This document shows positions 1-9,133 of a stretch of 64,000 nucleotides of DNA, in pieces (position 1 is the stretch's first letter; the number at the start of each line of letters is the position of its first letter). The position numbers and the translations under genes were made by a program. The DNA is taken from positions 1-64,000 of the forward strand of contig QYLO01000003.1 of NCBI GenBank assembly GCA_022766165.1, in the 5' to 3' direction. Source of the DNA: Candidatus Electrothrix gigas (lineage in GTDB: Bacteria; Desulfobacterota; Desulfobulbia; Desulfobulbales; Desulfobulbaceae). A model generated the notes under the pieces. It ran no database searches, was not told the origin of the DNA, and saw only the letters and a program-made list of their open reading frames with translations.

Positions 1-925
1 CCTCCTCTGGCCTATGCCCTGCTGCTAAGGCGAGATTCAGGATACAGTTGATATGTCCCTGCGCTACAATGTCGGCTGGATTACGGTCATCACTACAGAG
101 GCAGAGCACAGAAGAGGTGTAGGCGTTAAGCAGAGGAAGCAGGTCAGCCGCATTCTTGGCACAGGAACCCTCCCGAATCAGGACGTGTATTCCCTTACTG
201 AGTTTTTCTTGGGCCTCTTCTAGGGAGGTGGACTCATGGCAACTGTGCATACCCGCAACACCATAGGCGTTAAGCTCCCTGCCCAAAAGCCCTGGACAAT
301 GCCCATCCCTTTGCATGCCGCCATAGCTGACCAGCTTGTTCATGACATCCTCATCCCCATGCAGCAGACCGGGAAAGTTCATCATCTCTGCCAGCCCTAG
401 GACACGGGGGTGATGCCGAAACTCCAGTATATCCTGAGCCTTGAGTTCTGCGCCGCTGGATTCCAGCTCTAATGCCGGAGTGGTGGAGGGAACACAGCTA
501 GGGACCATCACAAAGACATCCAGCTCCAAGCCCTCAGAGGCATCTAAGGCCCAGCGAATCCCCTCAACACCTTGGACATTGGCAATTTCATGGGGGTCCC
601 AAATCACAGCCGTGGTGCCACAGGGCAGAACCGCTTGCTGAAACCGTGCTGGTGTCATCAGGCTGGATTCAATATGGATATGGGCATCAATAAAGCCGGG
701 AACCACGAATAAACCCTGCCCGTCAACAACCTGCTTTCCTGTGTATTCCTCAACAGTGCCAACAATATTTCCAGCTTGTACAGCAACATCACCAGCTCTA
801 AATTGTCCGGTAAAGACGTCGAGGAATTGAGCATTCTTAATGACCAGATCTGCGCTCCCATCCCGAGCTGCACAAATTGCCTGTTGAAGGGTGGTGGTCT
901 TGTGATAATGGGCTTTGGATTGCAT
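1..925 (-). CDS. ade: Adenine deaminase, 3' part missing at window edge
   Basis: Amidohydrolase that converts adenine to hypoxanthine and ammonia in purine salvage (cytosol). Reading the minus strand from the ATG at 925 gives an open frame of 308 codons that leaves the window. Visible are the metal-binding GFIDAHIHIESS motif, CGTTAVIWDPHEIANV, and later GMHSCHESTS and LCSDDRNPADIV, all characteristic of the Ade family rather than of other amidohydrolases. The family is usually about 550-600 residues, so roughly half is outside the window. It lies 243 bp downstream of pepN on the same strand. Three further genes of purine or pyrimidine salvage occur in this window (dCMP deaminase, PNP, MTA/SAH deaminase). 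Confidence 0.93.
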   Translation of the reverse strand, partial: MQSKAHYHKTTTLQQAICAARDGSADLVIKNAQFLDVFTGQFRAGDVAVQAGNIVGTVEEYTGKQVVDGQGLFVVPGFIDAHIHIESSLMTPARFQQAVLPCGTTAVIWDPHEIANVQGVEGIRWALDASEGLELDVFVMVPSCVPSTTPALELESSGAELKAQDILEFRHHPRVLGLAEMMNFPGLLHGDEDVMNKLVSYGGMQRDGHCPGLLGRELNAYGVAGMHSCHESTSLEEAQEKLSKGIHVLIREGSCAKNAADLLPLLNAYTSSVLCLCSDDRNPADIVAQGHINCILNLALAAGHRPEE

Positions 926-1168
926 TGGTAACACCTTGAATTATTAAGAGGTTGATCGTTCTATCAAGATAGAAGATGGAAAGGGCGTTACGCACCCTCG
1001 CCGCTGAAAAGCTGGTTTCTTGGAGTCCCCAAAAGTTTTCATTCAGGTAGAATCGAGCCAGATTATCCTGTATCGTTACCTTGAGTTCATTCGGAGTATT
1101 GCCCAATGGCACAACCTCTTTTCATACCTTACACAGCAGGTTGTACATGTCCAAAAGTAAGCATATTT

Positions 1169-3862
1169 TTACAAACTCTTCTCCACAATCTCCCCAACAT
1201 CACGGGACAGGCCGTGCAGGACTGCGATCTCCTCCAGAGCCGTTTTCATCAAATCCTGGCGATGTGCATCATACTGCTTCCATCGTGTAAGCGGCGACAC
1301 CATGCGTGCCGTCACCTGTGGGTTGATTGGATCAAGCTCAGTGACGCAGTCAACCAGAAAGGCATAGCCCTGACCATCATTGGCATGGAACTGCTGCTGA
1401 TTGCCGCAAAAGGCCCCGATCAGTGAGCGTACCTTATTGGGATTTTTCATGCTAAAGGCCGGATGCTGCATCAGCTCTTGCACCCGTTGCAGGGTTCCGG
1501 GCAAAGTGCAGGTGGCCTGGAGGATAAGCCATTTGTCCACCACCAGGGGATCATCCTGCCAGCGGTCATAGAAATCAGCAAGCAGCGCATCTCCTGCGGC
1601 CCGGTCTGCATTGACGACTGCCCGTAATGCAGCCAAGGCATCGGTCATGTTGTCGGATTGCTGATACTGTTCCCTGCCGATGTTCAGCAGCTCCTCGGAA
1701 ACCGGCTCTTCTGCTTCTGGGGCCAGCAGATAGGCAAGATGACAGTTGCGCAAGGCCCGGCGGGCCGCTTCTTCTGCCGAGTATTGGTACGGCTCCTCGG
1801 TTCCCAGGGTGTAATAATTTTCATACAGGACATCCCGGTGCTGCTGACTCAGTTGGTGCCGAAAGGACTGGCGCGTAACATGCACGGCCTCGGGTTCAAT
1901 GACCTGCATCTGCTGACTGATCCAGGTTTCTGAAGGCAGGGTCAGGGCAGAGGCCAGAAAGGCCGGATCGGTCTGCTCATCACATAAGAGGCGATCAAAT
2001 GCCTGATGAAACAAGGTCGGAACCGTACATTCCTTGCCCTGCCGCCAATCCTCAATACCAGCCAGGAGGTAGCGCAGGCCCAGTTGCTGACCAGCATCCC
2101 AGCGATTAAAGGGATCACTGTCATGGGCCATGAGAAAGGCCAGCTCTTTTTCGCCAAGATCGGAAACAATTTTGATGGGTGCGGAAAAATTGCGGTTCAG
2201 GGAAGGGACAGGTCGTTCTTGTACGCCGGTGAAACGGAACTGCTGTTCTTCCTGGTGGAGAATCAGGGTTCCGTTGCTTTTATTCTTTTTGTCTGCATCG
2301 TGCAGAAGGAGTTCCATATCCTGTCCTTTGCTGTCCAGCAGGCCGATGCACAGGGGCAGGAGAAAGGGCTTTTTATCTGCGCTCTTTTGATCTGGTGTGT
2401 CCGGGCAGGTCTGCTGCACGGTCAGGGTGTATTCCTGGGCAGCAGGATCATAGTCCTGTGAGACCGTGACAACGGGCATTCCGGCCTGACTGTACCAGAG
2501 CTTGAATTGCTCGAAATCCGGGACGGTCTCTCCGGTCTGTGCATCCTCCAGAGCCTGAATAAAATCATCGCAGGTTACGGCCTGACCGTCGTGGCGTTCA
2601 AAATAGAGATCCATGCCCTTGCGAAAGCCCTCAGCTCCCAGCAGGGTATGAAGCATGCGGATGACCTCGGCCCCTTTATTATACACGGTCAGGGTGTAAA
2701 AATTATTGATCTCCACATAAGAGGCAGGTCGCACCGGATGGGCCATAGGCCCGCTGTCTTCCCGGAATTGCAGGGAGCGCATAATGTCCGCATCCTGAAT
2801 CCGTTTTACTGCTCTGGAACCCATATCCCCTGAGAATTCCTGGTCACGAAACACGGTCAGCCCTTCTTTCAGACTGAGTTGAAACCAGTCCCGGCAGGTG
2901 ACCCTGTTTCCTGACCAGTTATGAAAATACTCATGCCCGATAACGCCCTCAATGCCCTCGTAATCAGCATCTGTGGCGGTCTCAGGACGAGCCAGAACAT
3001 ATTTGGAATTAAAGATATTCAGGCCCTTGTTTTCCATTGCCCCCATGTTGAAATCATCCACAGCAACGATCATATAGGTATCCAGATCGTATTCCCGGCC
3101 AAAGACCTGCTCATCCCAACGCATGGAGTGCTTAAGCGATTCCATAGCATGATGACATTTTTTCCTGTTGCGATGTTCCACATAGATATGTAGGGTAATC
3201 AAACGACCAGACATGGTGGTGAATTGATCTTCAATACAGGCCAAATCGCCAGCAACCAGGGCAAAGAGATAGCTTGGCTTGGGAAAGGGATCATGCCAGG
3301 TGGTAAAATGACGATTGTCATCAAGTTCTCCCTGTTTGATACAGTTTCCATTGGACAGTAAGACAGGGCATTGCTCTTTTGAGCCGATCACTGTGGTGGT
3401 AAAAACAGCCAACACATCGGGCCGATCAGGATAGCAGGTAATACGGCGAAAGCCTTGGGCCTCGCATTGGGTGCAGTAGTTACCAGAGGAGAGATAGAGT
3501 CCTTCCAAGGCGGTATTGGCTTGAGGATCAAGAAGCGTTTCAACGTCCAGAGTAAATCTATCAGGTACATCAGGGATACAGAGAAGCTTACCATCATAGG
3601 TGTATTCAGTCTCAGATAAAAGACGGTTGTTTATCTGTACAGAAACAAGTTCAAGATGGTCCCCGTTCAGTTCAAGAGCAGCTTTTGTTTCTATACTTTC
3701 TATACTTTCTGTACTTTCTATGCTTTGCGGATTACGTTGTATGGCAGTACGGGCTGTCACCCGGGTATGCTCTGGGGAAAGCTCAAAGCGGAGGTCGACT
3801 GTGGAAAGGATAAAGGGATAGGGACGATAGTCTTTGAGATACTTGGTCGTATGCTGTTCCAT
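1169..3862 (-). CDS. pepN: Aminopeptidase N (M1 zinc metallopeptidase)
   Basis: Zinc exopeptidase that removes N-terminal residues from peptides in the cytosol. The 897-residue product carries the substrate-anchoring GAMEN motif (residues 274-278), the zinc site HEYFH (310-314) with the third ligand Glu333 in LKEGLTVFRD, and the C-terminal DUF3458/ARM-like part, at normal length for the proteobacterial PepN type. No signal peptide is visible. The ATG start fits the family N-terminus (YRPYPFILSTVDLRFEL). Residues about 47-59 are an unusual low-complexity stretch of SIE/STE triplets encoded by a 9-bp tandem repeat (3690-3725), sitting in a surface loop region where relatives are short. Confidence 0.95.
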   Translation of the reverse strand: MEQHTTKYLKDYRPYPFILSTVDLRFELSPEHTRVTARTAIQRNPQSIESTESIESIETKAALELNGDHLELVSVQINNRLLSETEYTYDGKLLCIPDVPDRFTLDVETLLDPQANTALEGLYLSSGNYCTQCEAQGFRRITCYPDRPDVLAVFTTTVIGSKEQCPVLLSNGNCIKQGELDDNRHFTTWHDPFPKPSYLFALVAGDLACIEDQFTTMSGRLITLHIYVEHRNRKKCHHAMESLKHSMRWDEQVFGREYDLDTYMIVAVDDFNMGAMENKGLNIFNSKYVLARPETATDADYEGIEGVIGHEYFHNWSGNRVTCRDWFQLSLKEGLTVFRDQEFSGDMGSRAVKRIQDADIMRSLQFREDSGPMAHPVRPASYVEINNFYTLTVYNKGAEVIRMLHTLLGAEGFRKGMDLYFERHDGQAVTCDDFIQALEDAQTGETVPDFEQFKLWYSQAGMPVVTVSQDYDPAAQEYTLTVQQTCPDTPDQKSADKKPFLLPLCIGLLDSKGQDMELLLHDADKKNKSNGTLILHQEEQQFRFTGVQERPVPSLNRNFSAPIKIVSDLGEKELAFLMAHDSDPFNRWDAGQQLGLRYLLAGIEDWRQGKECTVPTLFHQAFDRLLCDEQTDPAFLASALTLPSETWISQQMQVIEPEAVHVTRQSFRHQLSQQHRDVLYENYYTLGTEEPYQYSAEEAARRALRNCHLAYLLAPEAEEPVSEELLNIGREQYQQSDNMTDALAALRAVVNADRAAGDALLADFYDRWQDDPLVVDKWLILQATCTLPGTLQRVQELMQHPAFSMKNPNKVRSLIGAFCGNQQQFHANDGQGYAFLVDCVTELDPINPQVTARMVSPLTRWKQYDAHRQDLMKTALEEIAVLHGLSRDVGEIVEKSL

Positions 3863-4196
3863 GTAATTGTATTTATGTTTTTTTAATAGTTGGTAAGGGA
3901 AAAGAGAAAAAATGTATCAATTATTTTATATTTTTTTTGGTTCGTGTATACTAACAGGCTTTATCTGATTGTACCTTGTTGCAGATATGAGTGGCGATCA
4001 AAAAAAAGCGTATCATGTTCAAGGTAATAGCTGTGGGAATATTAGACAATCAGAAAGAGGCATATTGCGTTGAAAAAATATTGTCAAGTGCAGCTTCTCA
4101 TCAAACGACTTTCATGTTGCCCCTCCCAAGTCCTCGATAAAAGGGAGATAAAGTTGGGGATATATGCTGAAACGTTTACTCTTGGAGAGTATCCCG
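3863..4196. other. Divergent intergenic region between pepN and the cytochrome gene
   Basis: About 330 bases with no gene I can support. It separates the divergent pepN and the plus-strand cytochrome/ppsR run, so both promoters are expected here. It is AT-rich just upstream of pepN (3895-3945). An open frame starting at 4070 overlaps the cytochrome in another frame and has no recognisable features, so it is not called. Confidence 0.5.
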
Positions 4197-4490
4197 ATGG
4201 CGAAAAAGAAAAAGAACCTTCTTGTGTATCATGTTTTTTTTATCTTAATCTGTGGTGGCCTGTTTTATTTTTTATGGAAAGCTCCCCCAGAAACAACACC
4301 GCGTATGCCCCGTGATCAGAGTCATAAGCGATTTATGGATATGAATCGAAAACAGGCTGAGGGATTCTGTCTCGAATGTCATGCAGAGGGAAAGGTAAAG
4401 CCTTTATCAAAAAAACACCCGCAACCCTATCGCTGCCTTTTTTGCCATAAGAGAGTGGATCAGATTCAACAACTTGACAAAGACGAGTAG
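4197..4490 (+). CDS. Small membrane-anchored di-haem c-type cytochrome
   Basis: Product of 97 residues. After a lysine-rich start (MAKKKK) comes one hydrophobic segment (about residues 8-26), then a short periplasmic domain with two CxxCH haem-binding motifs, CLECH and CLFCH. It is therefore likely an inner-membrane-anchored, periplasm-facing di-haem electron carrier. I chose the ATG at 4197 over the in-frame upstream 4164 because GGAG lies 9 bases before it and the signal anchor then begins normally. Which redox complex it serves cannot be told from the neighbours (ppsR starts 22 bp downstream). The gene name is unknown to me. Confidence 0.75.
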   Translation: MAKKKKNLLVYHVFFILICGGLFYFLWKAPPETTPRMPRDQSHKRFMDMNRKQAEGFCLECHAEGKVKPLSKKHPQPYRCLFCHKRVDQIQQLDKDE

Positions 4491-4512
4491 AACGACGCTG
4501 GGACGTTACATT

Positions 4513-5334
4513 ATGTGGAATGTGAAAGACGTATACTATGTTTCCGATTCAACAGCTTTACTTACAGAGGATATCGGAAAATCCCTTTTATGTCAATTTC
4601 CTGCTATTGGCTTAAATGAGGAGAAAATTCCCTTTGTCAAGACCCAGTATGAGGCAAAGAAAGCTGTTGCCCGGATCTTAAAACAATCAGGCGGGCTTTT
4701 ACCTCTGGTGTTTTGTACTATTATTGATCCTGCAGTGCGTGATATCTTTGATCGGGCTGAAATTGAGATGTTTGATCTCTATGGTGGCCTGCTGGACAAG
4801 CTAGAACAGAAGTTAGAGGCTGAGGCCCTGCGCCAGCCAGGGGTTTTTCGGAACTGTGGTGACGACTCACAGCCAGATAAGCGCATAGAGGCCATCCACT
4901 ATACTATTGAGCATGATGACGGCCAGAGAACTGGTGGGTATGATCAGGCAGAAATCATTTTGATAGGGGTTTCCAGAACCGGTAAAACACCGGTCAGTGT
5001 GTATTTGGCTACCCATATTGGGCTGAAAGTAGCCAACTTTCCCATGACTTCTGACCATTTAGCAGCCTACGAGCTTCCAGTTGATATTGTCCGTAATCGT
5101 CAAAAAACCGTTGGATTGACCATATCGCCCCAGTTTCTGCACAGGATCAGAGAGGAACGCTATAAGGGAAGCTCGTATGCCCAGTTGGCAACCTGTCGGG
5201 CAGAACTTCGTCAGGCAGAACAACTGTATATGCGGCACGGCATCAAGACCATGAATACCGAGGGAAAATCCATTGAGGAACTTGCTGTGCAGGTAATGCA
5301 GTTGCTGAGTATATCAAAGAAAAAAGATAGGTGA
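4513..5334 (+). CDS. ppsR: Phosphoenolpyruvate synthase regulatory protein (kinase/pyrophosphorylase, DUF299)
   Basis: Bifunctional enzyme that phosphorylates PEP synthase (or PPDK) with ADP to switch it off and removes the phosphate with Pi to switch it on, so it controls pyruvate-to-PEP flux. The P-loop-like motif GVSRTGKTPVSVYLA and the C-terminal YAQLATCRAELRQAE segment are family signatures, and the length (273 residues) is normal. The ATG at 4513 puts the VYYVSDSTA family N-terminus right at the start. A TTG at 4474 inside the cytochrome gene would add 13 unconserved residues. Gluconeogenic control fits an anaerobe that fixes carbon through acetyl-CoA. Which of PPS or PPDK is the target is not shown here. 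Confidence 0.92.
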   Translation: MWNVKDVYYVSDSTALLTEDIGKSLLCQFPAIGLNEEKIPFVKTQYEAKKAVARILKQSGGLLPLVFCTIIDPAVRDIFDRAEIEMFDLYGGLLDKLEQKLEAEALRQPGVFRNCGDDSQPDKRIEAIHYTIEHDDGQRTGGYDQAEIILIGVSRTGKTPVSVYLATHIGLKVANFPMTSDHLAAYELPVDIVRNRQKTVGLTISPQFLHRIREERYKGSSYAQLATCRAELRQAEQLYMRHGIKTMNTEGKSIEELAVQVMQLLSISKKKDR

Positions 5335-5346
5335 CAGAAGAATATT

Positions 5347-6195
5347 ATGGATAGTCCTCAAGTACAGCGTATTTTGTTTCATCCCAGAACAACCCAACCA
5401 ACGCCCTTGCCCCCAGGTGCTGAAGATATTGCCCTTTCAGTTGCACCAGATGTGAGCATTGGCTGTCGCCTGTTTGTTGCAGGTAACGACAAACCAACCA
5501 TTTTGTTCTTTCATGGAAACGGGGAGACTGTTGCTGATTACGATGCAATCGGCCCAGAATATGTCCGTTATGGCCTGAATATCTTGATTACAGATTATCG
5601 TGGTTATGGTTGGAGTGATGGCACACCAACGTTTGCAAACCTGCTTGCTGATAGTCATGTTCTCTACAAAGAATGCAGGAAAATGCTTGTAGAGCGGGAA
5701 TACCGACAAGCTCTTTTTATTATGGGACGGTCCTTAGGCTCTGCCTCAGCTATAGAAGTTGCACAGGCATATCAGGAGGAGATCTCTGGACTGATTATTG
5801 AAAGTGGGTTTGCTGAAACCCTGCCTCTGGCAAAAACTCTTGGGGCTGACATCGCAGCGATTGGTATTACTGAGGAAGAAACCTTTCATAATGCCGGTAA
5901 AATTGTAAAGATCACCAAACCAACCTTTCTTCTTCATGGCCAGAAAGATGTGCTCATTCCTCTCTGGCAGGCAGAAAAACTCCATGCTGACAGTGGTGCT
6001 CGTGTCAAGGAGCTTCAGATTGTGCCGGGCGCTGACCATAACTCCCTGATCAGTGTTGGTGGAAAATATTATTTTATGGCTCTGCAGCAGTTTATTGAAA
6101 AAGTTACCGGAGATTCAGATTGGCGAAATCGGAGAAAGAGGTTTCGGCAAAATCAATCGGCTGTTGATCAGGAAACTGATCAGGATACAAGATGA
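5347..6195 (+). CDS. Alpha/beta hydrolase of the YqkD/BAAT-like (Abhydrolase) family
   Basis: Cytosolic serine hydrolase of 282 residues with no signal peptide. The oxyanion motif FFHGNGE, the nucleophile elbow GRSLGS, the acid in HGQKDVLIP and the catalytic His in GADHN are all present and in order, so the triad is intact. Substrate unknown; relatives are annotated as esterases or acyl hydrolases. It starts 12 bp after ppsR and its stop overlaps the dCMP deaminase start by 4 bases, so it is co-transcribed and probably translationally coupled with that gene. Confidence 0.82.
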   Translation: MDSPQVQRILFHPRTTQPTPLPPGAEDIALSVAPDVSIGCRLFVAGNDKPTILFFHGNGETVADYDAIGPEYVRYGLNILITDYRGYGWSDGTPTFANLLADSHVLYKECRKMLVEREYRQALFIMGRSLGSASAIEVAQAYQEEISGLIIESGFAETLPLAKTLGADIAAIGITEEETFHNAGKIVKITKPTFLLHGQKDVLIPLWQAEKLHADSGARVKELQIVPGADHNSLISVGGKYYFMALQQFIEKVTGDSDWRNRRKRFRQNQSAVDQETDQDTR

Positions 6196-6719
6196 AGACT
6201 GGAAAAAGAACAGACTGTCTGTCATGGGACGAATATTTTATGGCTGTGGCCCTGCTTTCTGGTCAGCGTTCAAAAGATCCCAATACACGGGTTGGAGCCT
6301 GTGTTGCAGATGCTGATAATAAAATTGTTGGAGTAGGGTATAACGGTTTTCCCTGGGGCTGTTCTGATGACGAACTTCCTTGGACCCGTGAGGGCGATTA
6401 TTTAGATACCAAGTATCCCTATGTCTGTCATGCAGAGTTAAACGCTGTTCTCAATGCAACCTCTCGCAATCTTTCTGGTTGCCGTATTTATGTGGCTCTT
6501 TTTCCCTGTAATGAATGTACCAAGGTGATTATTCAGTCAGGTATTAGGGAAATTATTTATGCCTCTGATAAATATAAAGATACTGATTCTGTGAGGGCAT
6601 CAAAGATCATGCTGGAAAAGTCTGGGGTCGTGCATAGAAAGTTCAGCACGGAACGTGATACCGTCTTGCTCTCTTTTTCCTCTTCTCAAGGAAAGAAGGT
6701 GGACAGACAAGATATTTGA
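6192..6719 (+). CDS. dCMP deaminase (cytidine/deoxycytidylate deaminase family)
   Basis: Zinc enzyme converting dCMP to dUMP, the precursor of dTMP. The zinc/active-site motifs are CHAELNAVLNA and PCNECTKVI. The N-terminal SWDEYFMAVALLSGQRSKDPNTRVG segment (given here in shortened sense: WDEYFM...SKDPNT) matches ComEB/DCTD-type proteins, which are typically 150-180 residues; this one is 175. The overlap of 4 bases with the hydrolase upstream indicates an operon. About 160 bases of AT-rich DNA follow before the next gene. Confidence 0.9.
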   Translation: MKTGKRTDCLSWDEYFMAVALLSGQRSKDPNTRVGACVADADNKIVGVGYNGFPWGCSDDELPWTREGDYLDTKYPYVCHAELNAVLNATSRNLSGCRIYVALFPCNECTKVIIQSGIREIIYASDKYKDTDSVRASKIMLEKSGVVHRKFSTERDTVLLSFSSSQGKKVDRQDI

Positions 6720-6881
6720 TGATTTAATCATCTATATGACATGGGGTTTGATATGGGATTATAGGCTATTAAAACATTCTATTCTCTCTTTTCTCATCTC
6801 ATTATCATTTCATTATCATCTCACTTTGTAATGGTTAGTGATGGAGCCAGAAAGATTATATATTATTAGCTGGAGGAAACA

Positions 6882-7511
6882 ATGAAAAATGTTCTTTGTG
6901 GAATATTTGTTTTTATACTGATAGGGTGTGGTGCTGTTCAGATGGCATGGGCACAGTCAGGTGATGAAAATCGAGGAATAAGATTAGGTTTAGGTGATCG
7001 GGAGCTTGTTCCCTTACCAGTGAATGTCAACTTGCCAGAGCGTGTTGAGGCGCCTACACGCCCTCGTCCCGAACGTACTGAACCTACAGAACCAGAAATT
7101 CCTGACTGGATGAAAGAATTTGAGAAAAACTATGATACCTATGGTATGAGTGTGGCTGTGGAAGAGGCCTTGAGTGATAATGTGAGTTCAGATGATATCT
7201 TAACTTTTATCATAAGCCGTACTGAGAAGTTCAAAAGAAAGAGAGGGTTAAAGGCTCTCTACTGCTCTGGTGTTGATAGGAATACAGTCCGAGATGCTGC
7301 AAATAAACTTGGCATTACAGTTGAAGAGGTGAGCCTGTCTCTTGAAGAGGCTATTGCAGAATGCGGAAGCAAGTTGACTCTGGAAGATCGGGATCTTATG
7401 GAGACACCTGCCTCCTCTCAAGAATCTGGGACAGGTGCCAGCGTTATTACCGAAGAGTTCATTTCTGATCCTGGTGATTCTGATAATCCGTCCAGCCCAG
7501 CTCGACCATAG
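6882..7511 (+). CDS. Exported proline-rich protein of unknown function at the head of the polysaccharide block
   Basis: I do not recognise the family. The 209-residue product starts with a hydrophobic export signal that offers both a lipobox-like LIGC (Cys16) and a type-I site (AWA-Q), so it is either a lipoprotein or a soluble periplasmic protein. Residues about 45-75 are rich in Pro, Glu and Arg, followed by a helical domain with two Cys and an acidic, Ser/Pro-rich tail. A good ribosome site (GGAGG) lies just before the ATG. Position immediately upstream of the barrel, Wza-like and Wzc-like genes suggests a role in polysaccharide export; that is inference from context only. Confidence 0.65.
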   Translation: MKNVLCGIFVFILIGCGAVQMAWAQSGDENRGIRLGLGDRELVPLPVNVNLPERVEAPTRPRPERTEPTEPEIPDWMKEFEKNYDTYGMSVAVEEALSDNVSSDDILTFIISRTEKFKRKRGLKALYCSGVDRNTVRDAANKLGITVEEVSLSLEEAIAECGSKLTLEDRDLMETPASSQESGTGASVITEEFISDPGDSDNPSSPARP

Positions 7512-7523
7512 TTAAGTTATTTT

Positions 7524-7594
7524 TACATGAAAGCAAACGCTTGTAAGGAGAGAGAAACGTAACAACTTCTTACAATTTTCGTAGCCTTCATGTA
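7524..7594 (+). other. Long imperfect inverted repeat between 6882 gene and the barrel gene
   Basis: TACATGAA at 7524-7531 pairs with TTCATGTA at 7587-7594, and inside it CTTGTAAG pairs with CTTACAA, giving a long interrupted stem in the 5' leader of the outer-membrane barrel gene. It lacks the T-tract of a terminator. It could be a regulatory leader structure; it does not match any riboswitch consensus I can recall, including the c-di-GMP ones. Confidence 0.35.
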
Positions 7595-7615
7595 TAAACG
7601 GAGGTGTAAAAAAGA

Positions 7616-9072
7616 ATGCAGAGAACAGAAAAAATTTCATTTATAACATATCAGCTTGGCATAATTTTGCTCTTGCTTATACTTATGGCTTTCTCAGAGG
7701 CATCTGCTGAAGAGGAAAATATATATGACTTGCCTCGGGCAGAGGATAATGTAGTAATAGAAGATACAGAAGATACTCTTTTACTTGATGACCATGATGC
7801 CATGATGCTCATGATGATCAACAGGAAGAAGAGAGAGAAAAACTGGACACTGAGGGCAGGGTTTTTGGTTATCATAATAGCTATATCCATGCTTCCTTGG
7901 CCCTGCAAGGAGAATGGACGGATAATCTGTACAATTATGATGCCAATAAAGTAGAGAATTTTTTAACTCGAATTACCCCATCTGTTTGGTTTACTTGGCC
8001 GAGAAGATCCAGACGTCCGGTTCAGGTTGCGTCGGATAATACCTCTCCAAGTGGTGTGCAGTACAGTCTGACCGAATATGAGATCTTTAATAAGTATCAA
8101 GTATATCTTGCTGGAAAAATGGACGCTATGACCTATTCAGCAAATTCAGATCTTGACCATTTTGAACACGGTGTTGAAGCCCTTCTTCAGTATCAGCCTA
8201 AATTCAGAATCAATCTTCATTTACTGGACAAGTACACTCACAGTCAGGATATATTTAACGTGACTGAGGCAACGCTGGAAAATAACCGGGTGTATGATTC
8301 CAATATTTTCTCCCTTGGTGTGGATTGGAAGATTACTGACAAACTCTCCTTGCAGGCAGCGTATAAACATTTTTTCCTGAGTTATGAAAACGACCTCAAC
8401 AATTTTTTGGATCGTACCGATAATGGGGCCAGTTGCGGGTTCTTTTATGATTACAGTCCAAAAACCGTTTTCTTTTTGGATTACCAGTTTGTCTTATCTG
8501 CTTATGAAGAAAAGGAGATACCGGATAACGGGAACAGTTACCTGAATATAGGCATGAACTGGCAGGCCACTGTGAAGACCTCTTTTATGCTCAAAGGAGG
8601 ATATCAACAGGTGAACTATGACTTTGAGGCACCAGAGGAGTATGATGAGGCTGAAACAGCCGATGACCTTATCAATGATGATGAGGCAGCATTCAGCTTT
8701 GAGGCGCAGGCCAACTGGCAGGTAATGGAGAAAACGACGCTGATATTTAATACAAAGTACAGTATTGATCAGACAGACAGCAGGATGGCTTTAAACAAGA
8801 CCGTCTTTGCTGGCAGAGTTGCCCTTGACTATAAGTTCAGTGGTCGACTGAGAGGCTATATGAACTTTATCTATGAAAACTCTGATTACGCCTTATTCAA
8901 TGGCGGTTCTCGCCTTGATGACCGTTGGTATTTCAAGCCTGAGTTGCGCCTTTCTCTGAGAAAATGGTTGTTCTGTAATCTGTACTATAGTTTTGATCAG
9001 AAAGACTCTAACTTTGACCAGTTGGATTATAAGACAAATACTTTGGGGCTTGGTGTTCGTCTTACGTTTTAA
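7616..9072 (+). pseudogene. Outer-membrane beta-barrel protein of the polysaccharide block, interrupted by a frameshift
   Basis: Two overlapping frames make one gene. The first (from ATG 7616) supplies the signal peptide (LGIILLLLILMAFSEASA) and an acidic stretch ending in LLLDDHDA. The second carries RVFGYHNSYIHASLALQGEWTDN and then about 390 residues of alternating amphipathic strands ending in the barrel terminus LGLGVRLTF with C-terminal Phe. Restoring one base in the CATGATGC-CATGATGC repeat (7793-7808) would join them as HDAHDAHDDQQEEE. The product resembles the large barrels found in exopolysaccharide operons. Either the gene is broken, it switches phase by slippage at the 8-bp repeat, or the base is a sequencing error. 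Confidence 0.75.
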
Positions 9073-9133
9073 ACGTTTTAATGTTTTTTTTACTCCTGTT
9101 AAACAGGTAGCCTCTCTCCATTAACAGTTCCTT

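Noticed and set aside
7524..7594. c-di-GMP riboswitch before the barrel gene
   Set aside because: The hairpin is there, but the conserved core words of GEMM riboswitches are not.
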